Assembly: GCF_001866645.1 (NCBI RefSeq)
Contig: NZ_MLYP01000013.1
Location: forward strand, 1-64,000
DNA length: 64,000 bases
Direction: 5' to 3'
DNA from: Streptomyces colonosanans
GTDB taxonomy: Bacteria > Actinomycetota > Actinomycetes > Streptomycetales > Streptomycetaceae
A program made the position numbers and the translations under genes. Numbering within the stretch: the first letter of the stretch is position 1; the number at the start of each line of letters is the position of its first letter. The notes beneath the pieces are model-generated. The model was not told where the DNA came from, made no database searches, and saw only the letters and a program-made list of their open reading frames with translations. Positions 45,198 to 53,393 of the stretch are shown here, piece by piece.

Positions 45198-45827
45198 GTG
45201 GAGTTGCACCACGAGTTCACGGTCCCGGTCCCCGTCGAGGAGGCTTGGCGGACGCTGCTCGACATCGAGCGGATCGCACCGTGCATGCCGGGCGCGACGG
45301 TCGACGAGTACGACGGCAAGACCGTGACCGGGTCGGTGAAGGTGAAGGTCGGCCCGGTCACGGTCACCTACCGGGGCACCGCGGTGTTCGAAGAGCAGGA
45401 CGAGGCGGTGCACCGGATGGTGCTGACCGCCAACGGCAAGGAGACCCGGGGGCAGGGCACCGCGCGGGCCACGGTGACGGGCACCCTCGCACCCCTGGAC
45501 GGCGGTGGTACGACCGTCTCGGTACGCACCGATCTGACCGTGACGGGCCGTCCGGCGCAGTTCGGTCGTGGTGTGCTGGCGGAGGTCGGCGACAAGCTGG
45601 TCGGTCAGTTCGCGGACTGTCTGGCGCAGCGGCTGGACGAGCAGGCTGCGTCGGCACGGGCCGAGCCCGCGACGGCCGCCGCCGGCCGGGCCGCGCCCGC
45701 CGAGTCCATCGATCTGCTGCGCACCGCGGGCGCTCCGGTGGCCAAGCGGCTCGCGGGCCCGGTTGCGGCAGTGGTGGCGGCGGCCGCTGTGGTGTACCTC
45801 GTCGTTCGCCGTTACCGGCGTGCCTGA
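45198..45827 (+). CDS. CoxG-like SRPBCC protein with C-terminal membrane anchor
   Basis: A 209-residue protein. The SRPBCC (START-like) domain covers residues 1-150 (CMPGATVDEYDGKTVTG, KVKVGPVTVTYRG). An Ala-rich linker leads to a single C-terminal hydrophobic helix (AAVVAAAAVVYLVV) and a basic tail. CoxG recruits CO dehydrogenase to the membrane in carboxydotrophs. The tail here suggests the same for this hydroxylase. GTG at 45198 follows GAGGAGGAAAC. Last gene of the operon; a terminator hairpin follows. Confidence 0.88.
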   Translation: MELHHEFTVPVPVEEAWRTLLDIERIAPCMPGATVDEYDGKTVTGSVKVKVGPVTVTYRGTAVFEEQDEAVHRMVLTANGKETRGQGTARATVTGTLAPLDGGGTTVSVRTDLTVTGRPAQFGRGVLAEVGDKLVGQFADCLAQRLDEQAASARAEPATAAAGRAAPAESIDLLRTAGAPVAKRLAGPVAAVVAAAAVVYLVVRRYRRA

Positions 45828-45840
45828 GCCGTTCGGGCGG

Positions 45841-45881
45841 GCCGGCCCTGGCGGGTGGGCAGCCGTGCCAGGGCGGCCGGC
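45841..45881. terminator. Terminator hairpin after the cox-like operon
   Basis: GCCGGCCCTGGC pairs with GCCAGGGCGGCCGGC, with a 2-nt bulge and a 14-nt loop. It lies between the operon and the convergent SpoIIE phosphatase and probably serves both. Confidence 0.7.
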
Positions 45882-45894
45882 GCAGGCACCGGCG

Positions 45895-48336
45895 TCAGGT
45901 GGCCGCCGGATCCAGGATCACGTCTGCCCATACCTGTTTGCCGCCGCTGACCGGGAGTGCTCCCCACGAGGCGGACATGGCCTCGACGAGGAGGATGCCG
46001 CGGCCGCCGGTCGCCTCCCAGCCGATGCTCGGTGGCTTGACCGGCGTCCGTGGTGAGGAGTCGGCGACCGCGATGCGCAGCCGGTGGTTGAGCAGGGTGA
46101 GGTCGAGGCGGACCCGGCCGTCGGTGTGGACGAGGGCGTTGGTGACGAGTTCGGAGACGACGAGCAGTGCCGTGTCGGGTTCCTCCCTCACGCCCCAGGC
46201 GCGCAGCGTGCGCCGGGTGAAGCGGCGGGCGTGCCGGACCGCCTCGGGGACGCGCCACACCGTCCAGCTCTCGCGCAGCGGGCGCACCGCCATGCCGTCG
46301 TAGCGCACGAGGAGGAGGGCCACGTCGTCGTTGCGGTTGGCCCCGGCGAGCAGGGCGTCCGCGACGAGCCCGAGGTGCTCGGGGTCGGCGGCGGACAGGC
46401 CGTCGGCCAGGCGTGCGAGACCGACTTCGATGTCGAGCTCGGCGGATTCGACCAGGCCGTCCGTGGTCAGGGCGACGAGGGTGCCGGGCTGCAGCCGCAG
46501 CTGGTTGATCGGGAAGTCGGCCTCGGCGATGACTCCGAGTGGCGGTCCGCCCTCCGACTCGGTGATCTCCGTGCTGCCGTCCGGGTACCTCAGTACGGGC
46601 GGCGGGTGTCCGGCGCGGACGTACCAGGCGAGGCCCTCCTCCATGTCGACGTCGACATAGCAGCAGGTGGCGAAGAGGTCTGACTCCATGTCCATGAGGA
46701 GGCGGTTGGCGTGCGAGACGACGACGTCCGGGGGGTGGCCCTCGACGGCGTAGGCGCGCAGAGCGGTGCGCATCTGGCCCATCAGGGTGGCGGCGCCGGC
46801 GCTGTGGCCCTGGACGTCGCCGATGAGGAGGGCGACGTGGTTGTCGGGCAGCGGGATCACGTCGTACCAGTCGCCGCCGAGTTCCAGGTCCGCGGTGGTG
46901 GGCAGATAGCGGGCCACGGCGGCGGCACCCGGCAGCCGGGGCAGACGGCGCGGGAGGAGGGCGCGCTGGAGCATGCCGACCAGTTCGTGCTCGGCGTCGA
47001 AGGCGCGGGCGCGCACCAACGCCTGCCCGGCCAGACCCGCCACGGCGGTGAGCAGGGCGCGTTCGTCGGGCCCGAAGTCGTGCGGGCTGTCCCAGCCGAT
47101 CAGGCAGGCCCCCGCCGTGCGCCCACCCGCGGGCAGCGGCAGCACGGCGAGACCGCCGGGGCCGACCTCCGCGAGCGCGGGCTCCAGGTGTGTACCGGCG
47201 GACCGGACCGCGGCACGGCCTTCGCGCAGCGCGGCGGCGAGCGTCGGCATGGCCAGTACGGGCGCGTCGGGCCACTCCGAACGCCACTCGGCGCGCCACA
47301 GCTCGGGCCATGCCTCCGGTTCGGGCGGGTCCAGGATGGTGACGACGAGCCGGTCGGCCTCCAGCTCGGCGAGGGCGATGCGGTCGGCCTGCAGCGGTGT
47401 GCGCAGGGCCGTGACCACGGCCCGGCTGACCTCGCGGACGGTGCCCGCGGTGGAGAGGGCCGCGGCGAGCCGCTGGACGCGGGTGACGTCGCTGACGGCG
47501 GGGCGCGCCTTCGAGGCATCGGCGACCGTGCCGACGAGCCGCGCGGGGCGGCCCTCCTCCGCGGGCAGCAGGCGCCCGCGCAGCCGCAGCCATCTCGGCT
47601 CGCCGGAGGGCTGGAGGATGCGGAATTCGAGTTCCCGGTCGCCGATGGACATGTGGTCGGCCTCGACGACGGACATCAGTGAGGGCAGGTCCTCCGGCAC
47701 GGTATGGGCGAGCAGGGTCTCGATGCTGCCGTCGAAGTCGTCCGGGGCGATGCCCAGCAGGTCCAGCGTCTCGTCGTCGACCTCGACGCGGCCGGAGTCC
47801 ACGGCGAGGCTGAAGGCGCTGCCGGGTAGCTCACCGGTGTCGGCCGGGACCGGCTCGGGGCCGGTGACGGCGTCGGCCAGGCGCTGCAGGCACTCGCGGT
47901 CCTCGGCGTCGAAGCCGTCCGGGTTGTCGCTGACGGCGGTCAGGCATCCGCCGTTGCGCAGCGGCAGTACGCCCAGGGAGAAGTCCCCGGCAGGCAGCCG
48001 TCGGGCGTCGGCGCAGCGGCTCAGGTCCTCCGGGGTGAGCCACAGGGGCCGCTGGGAGCGGTGCACCTTGGCCGGGGGTGCTCCGCCGGAGAGGGGGTAG
48101 GTGTCGCGCAGCCCGTACAGCGCTCTCGGCACGCCGACCGACTCGGCGAGGCACAGCTGGTCGGCGTCCTCGTCCGCGGTGTAGACGGCGGCGAGGGTCG
48201 CCGCGGTGAAAACAAGCGCCTGCTCGAGGACCCGGCGCAGACGATCGCGGGGCTCGAGGCCCGCGGTGAGCGTCTTGAGGGCAAGTTCGGCTCGCAGCGT
48301 CCTCGATCTGCGTCCCGCAGCGTCCGCACTCCCCAC
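45895..48336 (-). CDS. Multidomain SpoIIE phosphatase with sensor and anti-sigma-kinase domains
   Basis: An 813-residue cytosolic protein. In order: a GAF-like domain (residues about 15-155), a PAS domain (about 160-260, with WLRLRGRLLPAEEGRPARLV), a second GAF (about 270-430), a PP2C/SpoIIE phosphatase (about 450-670, with LGGDWYDVI and LIGDVQGHS), and a C-terminal HATPase_c anti-sigma-type kinase (about 680-805, with LLVVSELVTNALVHTDG and GRGILLVEAMS). It combines phosphatase and kinase of a partner switch in one chain. GTG start at 48336. Signal and target unknown. Confidence 0.9.
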   Translation of the reverse strand: MGSADAAGRRSRTLRAELALKTLTAGLEPRDRLRRVLEQALVFTAATLAAVYTADEDADQLCLAESVGVPRALYGLRDTYPLSGGAPPAKVHRSQRPLWLTPEDLSRCADARRLPAGDFSLGVLPLRNGGCLTAVSDNPDGFDAEDRECLQRLADAVTGPEPVPADTGELPGSAFSLAVDSGRVEVDDETLDLLGIAPDDFDGSIETLLAHTVPEDLPSLMSVVEADHMSIGDRELEFRILQPSGEPRWLRLRGRLLPAEEGRPARLVGTVADASKARPAVSDVTRVQRLAAALSTAGTVREVSRAVVTALRTPLQADRIALAELEADRLVVTILDPPEPEAWPELWRAEWRSEWPDAPVLAMPTLAAALREGRAAVRSAGTHLEPALAEVGPGGLAVLPLPAGGRTAGACLIGWDSPHDFGPDERALLTAVAGLAGQALVRARAFDAEHELVGMLQRALLPRRLPRLPGAAAVARYLPTTADLELGGDWYDVIPLPDNHVALLIGDVQGHSAGAATLMGQMRTALRAYAVEGHPPDVVVSHANRLLMDMESDLFATCCYVDVDMEEGLAWYVRAGHPPPVLRYPDGSTEITESEGGPPLGVIAEADFPINQLRLQPGTLVALTTDGLVESAELDIEVGLARLADGLSAADPEHLGLVADALLAGANRNDDVALLLVRYDGMAVRPLRESWTVWRVPEAVRHARRFTRRTLRAWGVREEPDTALLVVSELVTNALVHTDGRVRLDLTLLNHRLRIAVADSSPRTPVKPPSIGWEATGGRGILLVEAMSASWGALPVSGGKQVWADVILDPAAT

Positions 48337-48545
48337 GGTGCAATTACAGCGCTTCCGCGTCGCTCGCGCAGCCCCATCGGCCAGGCCGGCTCGTCCGGTT
48401 TTGTTCGGCTCGCCCGCCTGCCCGGGCCCATGGGGGCGATGCGGTGTTCAGGGGGCTGCGCTGGATGCCGGCCGGGGAATCCGGTCCGGGGCTCGTGCCG
48501 CGTCGCAGCCGAGCACCGGACCGGAAGGCCAGAGTCCGCGGGCCC
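48337..48545. other. Intergenic region beside the 15-bp repeat array
   Basis: About 210 bases upstream of the SpoIIE phosphatase start. It contains Gly/Arg-rich shadow frames only. No gene was recognised. Confidence 0.3.
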
Positions 48546-48680
48546 GGGCCCCGGGCTTCGGTCTGCGGGCCCCGGGCTTCGGGCCCCGGGCTTCGGGCCC
48601 CGGGCTTCGGTCTGCGGGCCCCGGGCTTCGGGCCCCGGGCTTCGGGCCCCGGGCTTCGGGCCCCGGGCTTCGGTCTGCGG
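48546..48680. repeat. Tandem array of a 15-bp GC-rich repeat
   Basis: About eight copies of GGGCCCCGGGCTTCG. Some are extended by GGTCTGC to make a 21-22 bp unit, giving a higher-order pattern of long and short units. Each unit contains the palindromes GGGCCC and CCCGGG, so the transcript would be strongly structured. It abuts the stop of the PhnB-like gene at 48687 and may act as its terminator. Confidence 0.85.
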
Positions 48681-48686
48681 CACAGG

Positions 48687-49169
48687 TCAGTCGCCCGCGT
48701 ACGCCTTCTCCAGGGCGGCGATGTCGAGCTTGCTCATCGAGAGCATCGCCCGGGTGGTGCGGGCCGCCTTCTCGGGGTCCGGGTCTCCGATCATCTCGAT
48801 GAGCGCCTTCGGGACGACCTGCCAGGACACGCCGTACTTGTCCTTGAGCCAGCCGCACGGGCCCGGCTCGCCGCCGCCCTCGATGAGCCTGGTCCAGTAG
48901 TAGTCGGCCTCTTCCTGGTCGTCGCAGTGGATCTGGAAGGAGATGGCTTCGTTGAACGTGAACTGCGGGCCGCCGTTCAGCGCGACGAACTTGTGGCCGT
49001 TGGCCACGAAGTCGACGGTGATCACGGAGCCGGCGGCGCCCGGTCCGGCCTCGGTGTAGCGGGCGATCCGCCCGATGCTGGAATTCTTGAAGATCGAGAC
49101 GTAGTGGTGCGCGGCCTCTTCGGCCTGGCCGTCGAACCAGAGACAGGTGGTGAGTCCTTCGCTGGCCAT
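48687..49169 (-). CDS. VOC family protein (PhnB / 3-demethylubiquinone methyltransferase-like fold)
   Basis: A 160-residue protein with paired beta-alpha-beta-beta-beta units. Features are TCLWFDGQAEEAAHHYVSIF, FVALNGGPQFTFNEAISFQI and DKYGVSWQVVP, typical of the PhnB-like branch of the VOC superfamily. Despite the database name it has no methyltransferase fold. ATG at 49169 is fixed by AGGAGG six bases upstream. Function of the branch is unknown. The stop lies a few bases from the GC-rich repeat array. Confidence 0.87.
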   Translation of the reverse strand: MASEGLTTCLWFDGQAEEAAHHYVSIFKNSSIGRIARYTEAGPGAAGSVITVDFVANGHKFVALNGGPQFTFNEAISFQIHCDDQEEADYYWTRLIEGGGEPGPCGWLKDKYGVSWQVVPKALIEMIGDPDPEKAARTTRAMLSMSKLDIAALEKAYAGD

Positions 49170-49289
49170 GCGTGCCTCCTGCGGGTGGGAGCTGTCCTCT
49201 GTATCGACCGATGCGCACGGCGGCACTCATCGGTCCGTGCGCGACATAATCCGAACGGCGGGTACGCTCCCCGCAATAGCATCCCGACC

Positions 49290-50489
49290 ATGACGTCGAC
49301 ACCTGATCACAGCATCCGGCCGTTCCGTATCGACATCGCGCAGAGCGACCTTGACGACCTGTACGACCGTCTCGACCGCATCCGCTGGCCCGACGAGTCG
49401 CCCGCAGCGGGGTGGGCGTACGGGGTTCCCCGCGGCTATCTTCAAGAGCTCGTGCGGTACTGGCGCCACGACTACGACTGGCGGGGCGCCGAGCAGCAGT
49501 TGAACGCATGGCCGCAGTTCACGACGGAGATCGACGGGGCGCATGTCCACTTCGCCCACGTCCGCTCCCCGGAGCCGGACGCCACCCCGCTGATCATCAC
49601 CCATGGCTGGCCGGGCTCGATCGTCGAGTTCCTCGATGTCGTCGGACCGCTCGCCGACCCAGCCGCCCACGGGGGCGATCCCGCCGACGCGTTCCATGTC
49701 GTGGTGCCGAGCATTCCGGGGTTCGGGCTGTCCGGGCCCACCCGGGACACCGGCTGGGAGGCGGGCCGGGTCGCCGACGCGTGGGCCCGCCTGATGGACC
49801 GGCTCGGTTACCGGCGCTTCGGCGCGCAAGGCGGCGACTGGGGGGCGGCGATCTCCCGTGAACTGGGCCGCGCCCACCCGGACCGGGTGATCGGCGTCCA
49901 CCTCAACCTGCTGCCGGGCGCCCAACAAACCACCGAACCGACCGCCGAGGAAGTGGCCGCGCTGAGCCCGGAGGAGCGGGAGCACACGCTCACCTCATGG
50001 CGCCGCTGGGCCGAGTGGCAGCGCGAGGGGACGGGTTATGCCATCCTGCACTCCACCCGCCCGCAGACGCTCGGATACGCGCTCACGGATTCGCCGGTCG
50101 GCCAACTCGCCTGGATCGTAGAGAAGTTCAAGGAGTGGACGGATTCGGACGAGCTGCCCGAGGAGGCCGTCGACCGGGACCGGCTGCTCACCAACGTGAT
50201 GCTGTACTGGCTGACCGGGACGGCCGGTTCCTCCGCCCGGATCTACTACGAGCGAGCGCATGCCCAGGGCCGGGCCGCCGCTCCGACGCAGCCGTCGACC
50301 GCGCCGACCGCGCTCGCCGTCTTCCCGGCCGAACTCCAGGTCCCGCTGCGGCACAAGGCGGAGCGGACCGAGAACATCGTGCGCTGGACCGAGTTCGACC
50401 GGGGTGGCCACTTCGCGGCGATGGAGGAGCCCGACCTGCTGGTCGGCGACGTCCGTGCCTTCTTCCGGCAGTTGCGCGAGAAGGGCTGA
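49290..50489 (+). CDS. Epoxide hydrolase with N-terminal EHN domain
   Basis: A 399-residue alpha/beta hydrolase. The EHN lid domain is residues 5-110 (FRIDIAQSDLDDLYDRLDRI). The oxyanion HGWP motif is in ITHGWPGS. The nucleophilic Asp is in GAQGGDWGAAI and the catalytic His in RGGHFAAMEEPD. The reaction is hydrolysis of an epoxide to a diol. ATG at 49290 starts the EHN domain; the longer frame runs back through the repeat array and is rejected. It directly precedes the PopR boxes of clpP3. Confidence 0.9.
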   Translation: MTSTPDHSIRPFRIDIAQSDLDDLYDRLDRIRWPDESPAAGWAYGVPRGYLQELVRYWRHDYDWRGAEQQLNAWPQFTTEIDGAHVHFAHVRSPEPDATPLIITHGWPGSIVEFLDVVGPLADPAAHGGDPADAFHVVVPSIPGFGLSGPTRDTGWEAGRVADAWARLMDRLGYRRFGAQGGDWGAAISRELGRAHPDRVIGVHLNLLPGAQQTTEPTAEEVAALSPEEREHTLTSWRRWAEWQREGTGYAILHSTRPQTLGYALTDSPVGQLAWIVEKFKEWTDSDELPEEAVDRDRLLTNVMLYWLTGTAGSSARIYYERAHAQGRAAAPTQPSTAPTALAVFPAELQVPLRHKAERTENIVRWTEFDRGGHFAAMEEPDLLVGDVRAFFRQLREKG

Positions 50490-50497
50490 GGCCGCGC

Positions 50498-50527
50498 TCT
50501 GCCCAGGGCGAATCTGCCGCGGGCAGA
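50498..50527. promoter_or_regulatory. Two adjacent PopR operators upstream of clpP3
   Basis: Site 2 (50513-50527) is a perfect TCTGCC-N3-GGCAGA, the operator reported for PopR in S. lividans. Site 1 (50498-50512) abuts it head to tail and matches in the left arm, with a degenerate right arm (GGCGAA). They lie 71-101 bases before the clpP3 start. The first overlaps the region just after the epoxide hydrolase stop. Confidence 0.85.
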
Positions 50528-50598
50528 GAATCCGCTTCCACGGGTCGTCCGGGGTCAAGAGTGGAGTCAACGGCATTCCGCCACAACGAGGAGAACCG

Positions 50599-51237
50599 AT
50601 GACTCCACTCAGCACGCTCTCGCCCCGCGCGGAGGAGGGCGACACTCCGCCCAGCCGCTTTGACGACCACCTCGCCGCACAACTACTCGCCCAGCGAATC
50701 GTCTTCCTGGGCACGCAGGTCGACGAGGTGTCGGCCAACCGCGTCTGCGCCCAGCTTCTTCTGCTGTCGGCGGAGGACCCGCGCACCGACATCAGCCTGT
50801 ACATCAACAGCCCCGGCGGGTCCGTCACCGCGGGGCTCGCCATCTACGACACCATGCGACTGATCCCCAACGACGTGTCGACGCTGGCGATGGGCTTCGC
50901 CGCCAGTATGGGCCAGTTCCTGCTCACCGTGGGGACACGCGGCAAGCGGTTCGCCCTGCCGAACGCGCGGATCATGATGCACCAGCCGTCGGCGGGCATC
51001 GGCGGCACCACCGCCGACATCGAGATCCAGGCGGAGAACCTGGAGTTCACCAAGAAGGCCATCGAGCGGATCACGGCCGAACACACCGGGCAGAGCGAGG
51101 AGACGATCACGCGCGACGGCGACCGGGACCGCTGGTTCACCGCCGAACAGGCCAGGGAGTACGGGATGGTGGACCAGGTCGTGGAGTCGCTCGCCGACGT
51201 CCGCCCGGCCGCGTCGCGCCGACGGATGGGGTTGTGA
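50599..51237 (+). CDS. clpP3: ATP-dependent Clp protease proteolytic subunit ClpP3
   Basis: A 212-residue ClpP serine peptidase with complete catalytic triad: S103 (GFAASMGQ), H128 (IMMHQPSAG) and D173 (ITRDGDRD). A propeptide-like N-terminus of about 15-20 residues precedes the family core. ACGAGGAGAA precedes ATG at 50599. The gene is followed one base later by clpP4, with PopR boxes upstream and popR convergent downstream, as in the alternative Clp system of S. coelicolor and S. lividans. That system is induced when ClpP1P2 activity falls. Confidence 0.92.
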   Translation: MTPLSTLSPRAEEGDTPPSRFDDHLAAQLLAQRIVFLGTQVDEVSANRVCAQLLLLSAEDPRTDISLYINSPGGSVTAGLAIYDTMRLIPNDVSTLAMGFAASMGQFLLTVGTRGKRFALPNARIMMHQPSAGIGGTTADIEIQAENLEFTKKAIERITAEHTGQSEETITRDGDRDRWFTAEQAREYGMVDQVVESLADVRPAASRRRMGL

Positions 51238-51238
51238 C

Positions 51239-51841
51239 ATGGGTTCGTACACGGTTCCGTACGTCGTCGAGCGGACCGCACAGGGTGAGCGGTCCTCCGA
51301 CGTCTTCAGCCGACTGCTCTCCGAGCGGATCATCTTCCTCGGCACCGAGATCGACGACGGCGTCGCGAACGTCGTCATCGCGCAACTCCTGCATCTGGAG
51401 TCGGCGAACCCGGAGCAGGAGATCTCGATCTACATCAACTCGCCCGGGGGATCGTTCACTTCGCTGATGGCGATCTACGACACGATGACGTTCATCCAGG
51501 CCCCGATCTCCACGTTCTGCGTCGGGCAGGCGGCCTCGACAGCGGCGGTACTGCTGGCCGGCGGCGACCCCGGGCGGCGGTTCGTGCTCCAGCACGCCCG
51601 GGTGCTGCTCGGCCAGCCGGCCGCCGGCGGACGGCAGGGCACGGTCTCGGACCTCAGCCTTCAGGCCAAGGAGATGATCCGTATCCGCGCCCAGGTGGAG
51701 GATGTCCTCGCCCGGCACACACACCATGACGTGGCGACGCTGCGCTCCGACATGGACCGGGACAAGGTCTTCACCGCCGAGGAGGCCGTCGCCTACGGGC
51801 TCGCCGACGAGGTGCTGAGCCGGCGGCTCGCGTTCGTCTGA
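51239..51841 (+). CDS. clpP4: ClpP4, Clp protease subunit lacking the catalytic histidine
   Basis: A 200-residue ClpP-fold protein. The catalytic Ser (S100 in GQAASTAAV) and Asp (D171 in LRSDMDRD) are present. The position of the catalytic His holds glycine: [14 protein letters not shown] (G125) in place of the usual MIHQP. It is therefore unlikely to cut peptides alone and probably forms mixed rings with ClpP3. It begins one base after the clpP3 stop and is surely co-transcribed under PopR control. Confidence 0.9.
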   Translation: MGSYTVPYVVERTAQGERSSDVFSRLLSERIIFLGTEIDDGVANVVIAQLLHLESANPEQEISIYINSPGGSFTSLMAIYDTMTFIQAPISTFCVGQAASTAAVLLAGGDPGRRFVLQHARVLLGQPAAGGRQGTVSDLSLQAKEMIRIRAQVEDVLARHTHHDVATLRSDMDRDKVFTAEEAVAYGLADEVLSRRLAFV

Positions 51842-51877
51842 ACCCGGCGGGCCGGGCCCCGGACGTCCGCGAGCCGG

Positions 51878-52315
51878 TCAGGCGGCCAGGCACAGACCGT
51901 CGTACTGCGCCGTCGGCGAGGTACGGGTACGGTCTCGGCCCACCCTGCTGCGGGTGTGCCGCACCAGCTCGTCCTGGGCGAGCGAGAGCAGGTCGGACAG
52001 GCCCAGGCCGAGGGCGTGGGCCGCGGCCGCAAGGACTTCGGACGAGGCCTCCTTGCGGCCGCGCTCCAGCTCGGACAGGTACGGCATCGAGATCCGGGCC
52101 GCCTCCGCGACGTCCTTGAGCGTGCGCTCCTGGGCGAGGCGCTCACGGCGCAGGGCATCACCGACCAGGTCGCGCCACAGAGGCTCCCTGGGGGCGGGGG
52201 TCTGTGGCGTCCGCCCCGGCTGCTGCGGGGTGCGGGTCGCCCCGCCACCGTGGGGCGGCGCGCTCTGCGGACGCAACGGAATGACGCGGGCTTCGTTCGG
52301 CGCATGATTGCTCAC
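51878..52315 (-). CDS. popR: PopR, repressor/activator-type regulator of clpP3-clpP4
   Basis: A 145-residue XRE-family protein. A Pro-rich disordered N-terminus precedes an HTH at about residues 65-88 (TLKDVAEAARISMPYLSELE). The chain ends CLAA. Terminal alanines are the degradation signal by which ClpP1P2 destroys PopR and its relative ClgR in Streptomyces, so loss of ClpP1P2 stabilises PopR and turns on clpP3P4. The gene is convergent with clpP4, and the cognate boxes lie before clpP3. Identification rests on HTH type, tail, context and operator together. Confidence 0.87.
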   Translation of the reverse strand: MSNHAPNEARVIPLRPQSAPPHGGGATRTPQQPGRTPQTPAPREPLWRDLVGDALRRERLAQERTLKDVAEAARISMPYLSELERGRKEASSEVLAAAAHALGLGLSDLLSLAQDELVRHTRSRVGRDRTRTSPTAQYDGLCLAA

Positions 52316-52711
52316 CCCCTCAGCCTAGGGAAACCGTGCGCCACGGGAAGGGATCGGCATTCTGCCCTCGGTGAATCCTCCGCCGCCAAGTCGACTGCGG
52401 GCGCGAGACGTTCGACGAGGTCACCGAGATGTACGACCGCGTCCGCCCGAACCGGACTGGTTCTCGCAGAACTTCAGCAAGTCCTTCTGGCTGCCGCGGT
52501 CCTGGACGGAGCTCTGCCCTGCCCGCCGGTGACGGGCGCACGCTGTGGGGGGCCCGGGAAAAGACGCCGGCGCGCGCAGCACGGAGGAAGAAGTGACCGA
52601 CCGCATCCCGCTGCACCACCTCACTGATTACTCTCACCACCGGGCCCTGGCCCCGGCTGCCCGGCAGGGGCCGCCCGGCTGCGTCCGTGAACTGGTCACG
52701 CTGCGGCCCGG
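52316..52711. other. Region with a methyltransferase-like remnant
   Basis: About 400 bases without an intact gene. At 52399-52452 on the plus strand, GRETFDEVTEMYDRVRPN resembles the start of class I SAM methyltransferases (DEVAELYDRVRP type), but the frame is lost directly afterwards. A 41-codon frame from GTG at 52593 (TDRIPLHHLTDYSHH) is unrecognised. It is probably decayed coding sequence. Confidence 0.4.
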
Positions 52712-53302
52712 CTACTGACCGACGCGTCCGTCGATCCGCTCGCGCAGGAAGTCGGCGTGGCCGTTGTGCCGGGCGTACTCCTCGATCATGTGGACGATGA
52801 CCTCGCGCAGGGTGATCGACTCGTCGCCATTGGTGCCGGTGATGTCGAGGCTGGGCGTCTCGGCGACGAAGCGCTCCGCGAAGGCGACCTCGGCACGCCA
52901 GGTCTCCCAGGCCTCGGCGACCACGGCCGGGTCGGGAACCGCTCCGTCGAAGTCGCCACCGGGATCGTCGTCGGTGCTGTAGTGGCGCGGCACGTCCTGA
53001 CCGGCCATCACCCGCCGGAACCACTTCTGCTCGACCCCGGCCAGGTGCCGCACCAGCCCCAGCAGGGACAGGTTCGAGGGTTCCACGCTGCGGCGGGCCA
53101 TGCCCTCGGCGTCCAGCCCGGCACACTTCATCTCCAGCGTGAGCCGCTGGTCGCGGAGGTAGCCGACGAGCGTGTCCCGCTCCCCCACGAAGCCGCCGTC
53201 GCTGCGCGGGTCGTCCTCGGGGTGGACGAACATGTCCCACCACCCGAAACTCCGCTCCCCTGGCACGTTCGGGCCATGATCCGCTCCGGCGATGTCCGTC
53301 AT
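52712..53302 (-). CDS. DinB/DUF664 family protein
   Basis: A 196-residue four-helix-bundle protein. Recognisable features are LVGYLRDQRLTLEMKCAGLD, SLLGLVRHLAGVEQKWFRRV and LREVIVHMIEEYARHNGHAD, which carry the three His residues of the DinB metal site. Related proteins are thiol-dependent transferases, and in actinomycetes mycothiol or bacillithiol use is proposed for the family. ATG at 53302. It stands alone, divergent from the membrane protein gene. Confidence 0.87.
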   Translation of the reverse strand: MTDIAGADHGPNVPGERSFGWWDMFVHPEDDPRSDGGFVGERDTLVGYLRDQRLTLEMKCAGLDAEGMARRSVEPSNLSLLGLVRHLAGVEQKWFRRVMAGQDVPRHYSTDDDPGGDFDGAVPDPAVVAEAWETWRAEVAFAERFVAETPSLDITGTNGDESITLREVIVHMIEEYARHNGHADFLRERIDGRVGQ

Positions 53303-53393
53303 AGCACCACCATCGGCCCCGCTCCCGTCTCGCGCCAGCCGATTTCGGGCCCTCCGGCAGGCGGGGTGCGCGCGGGCTGCTTAGCGTGGCACT

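Noticed and set aside
48021..48683. Reading frame rich in PGARSPGPEARGP across the 15-bp array
   Set aside because: The sequence is only the translation of the tandem repeat joined to an antisense part of the phosphatase gene.
48687..49169. Calling this gene a demethylubiquinone methyltransferase
   Set aside because: The sequence shows a VOC fold and no SAM-binding motif; the name is a historical database label.
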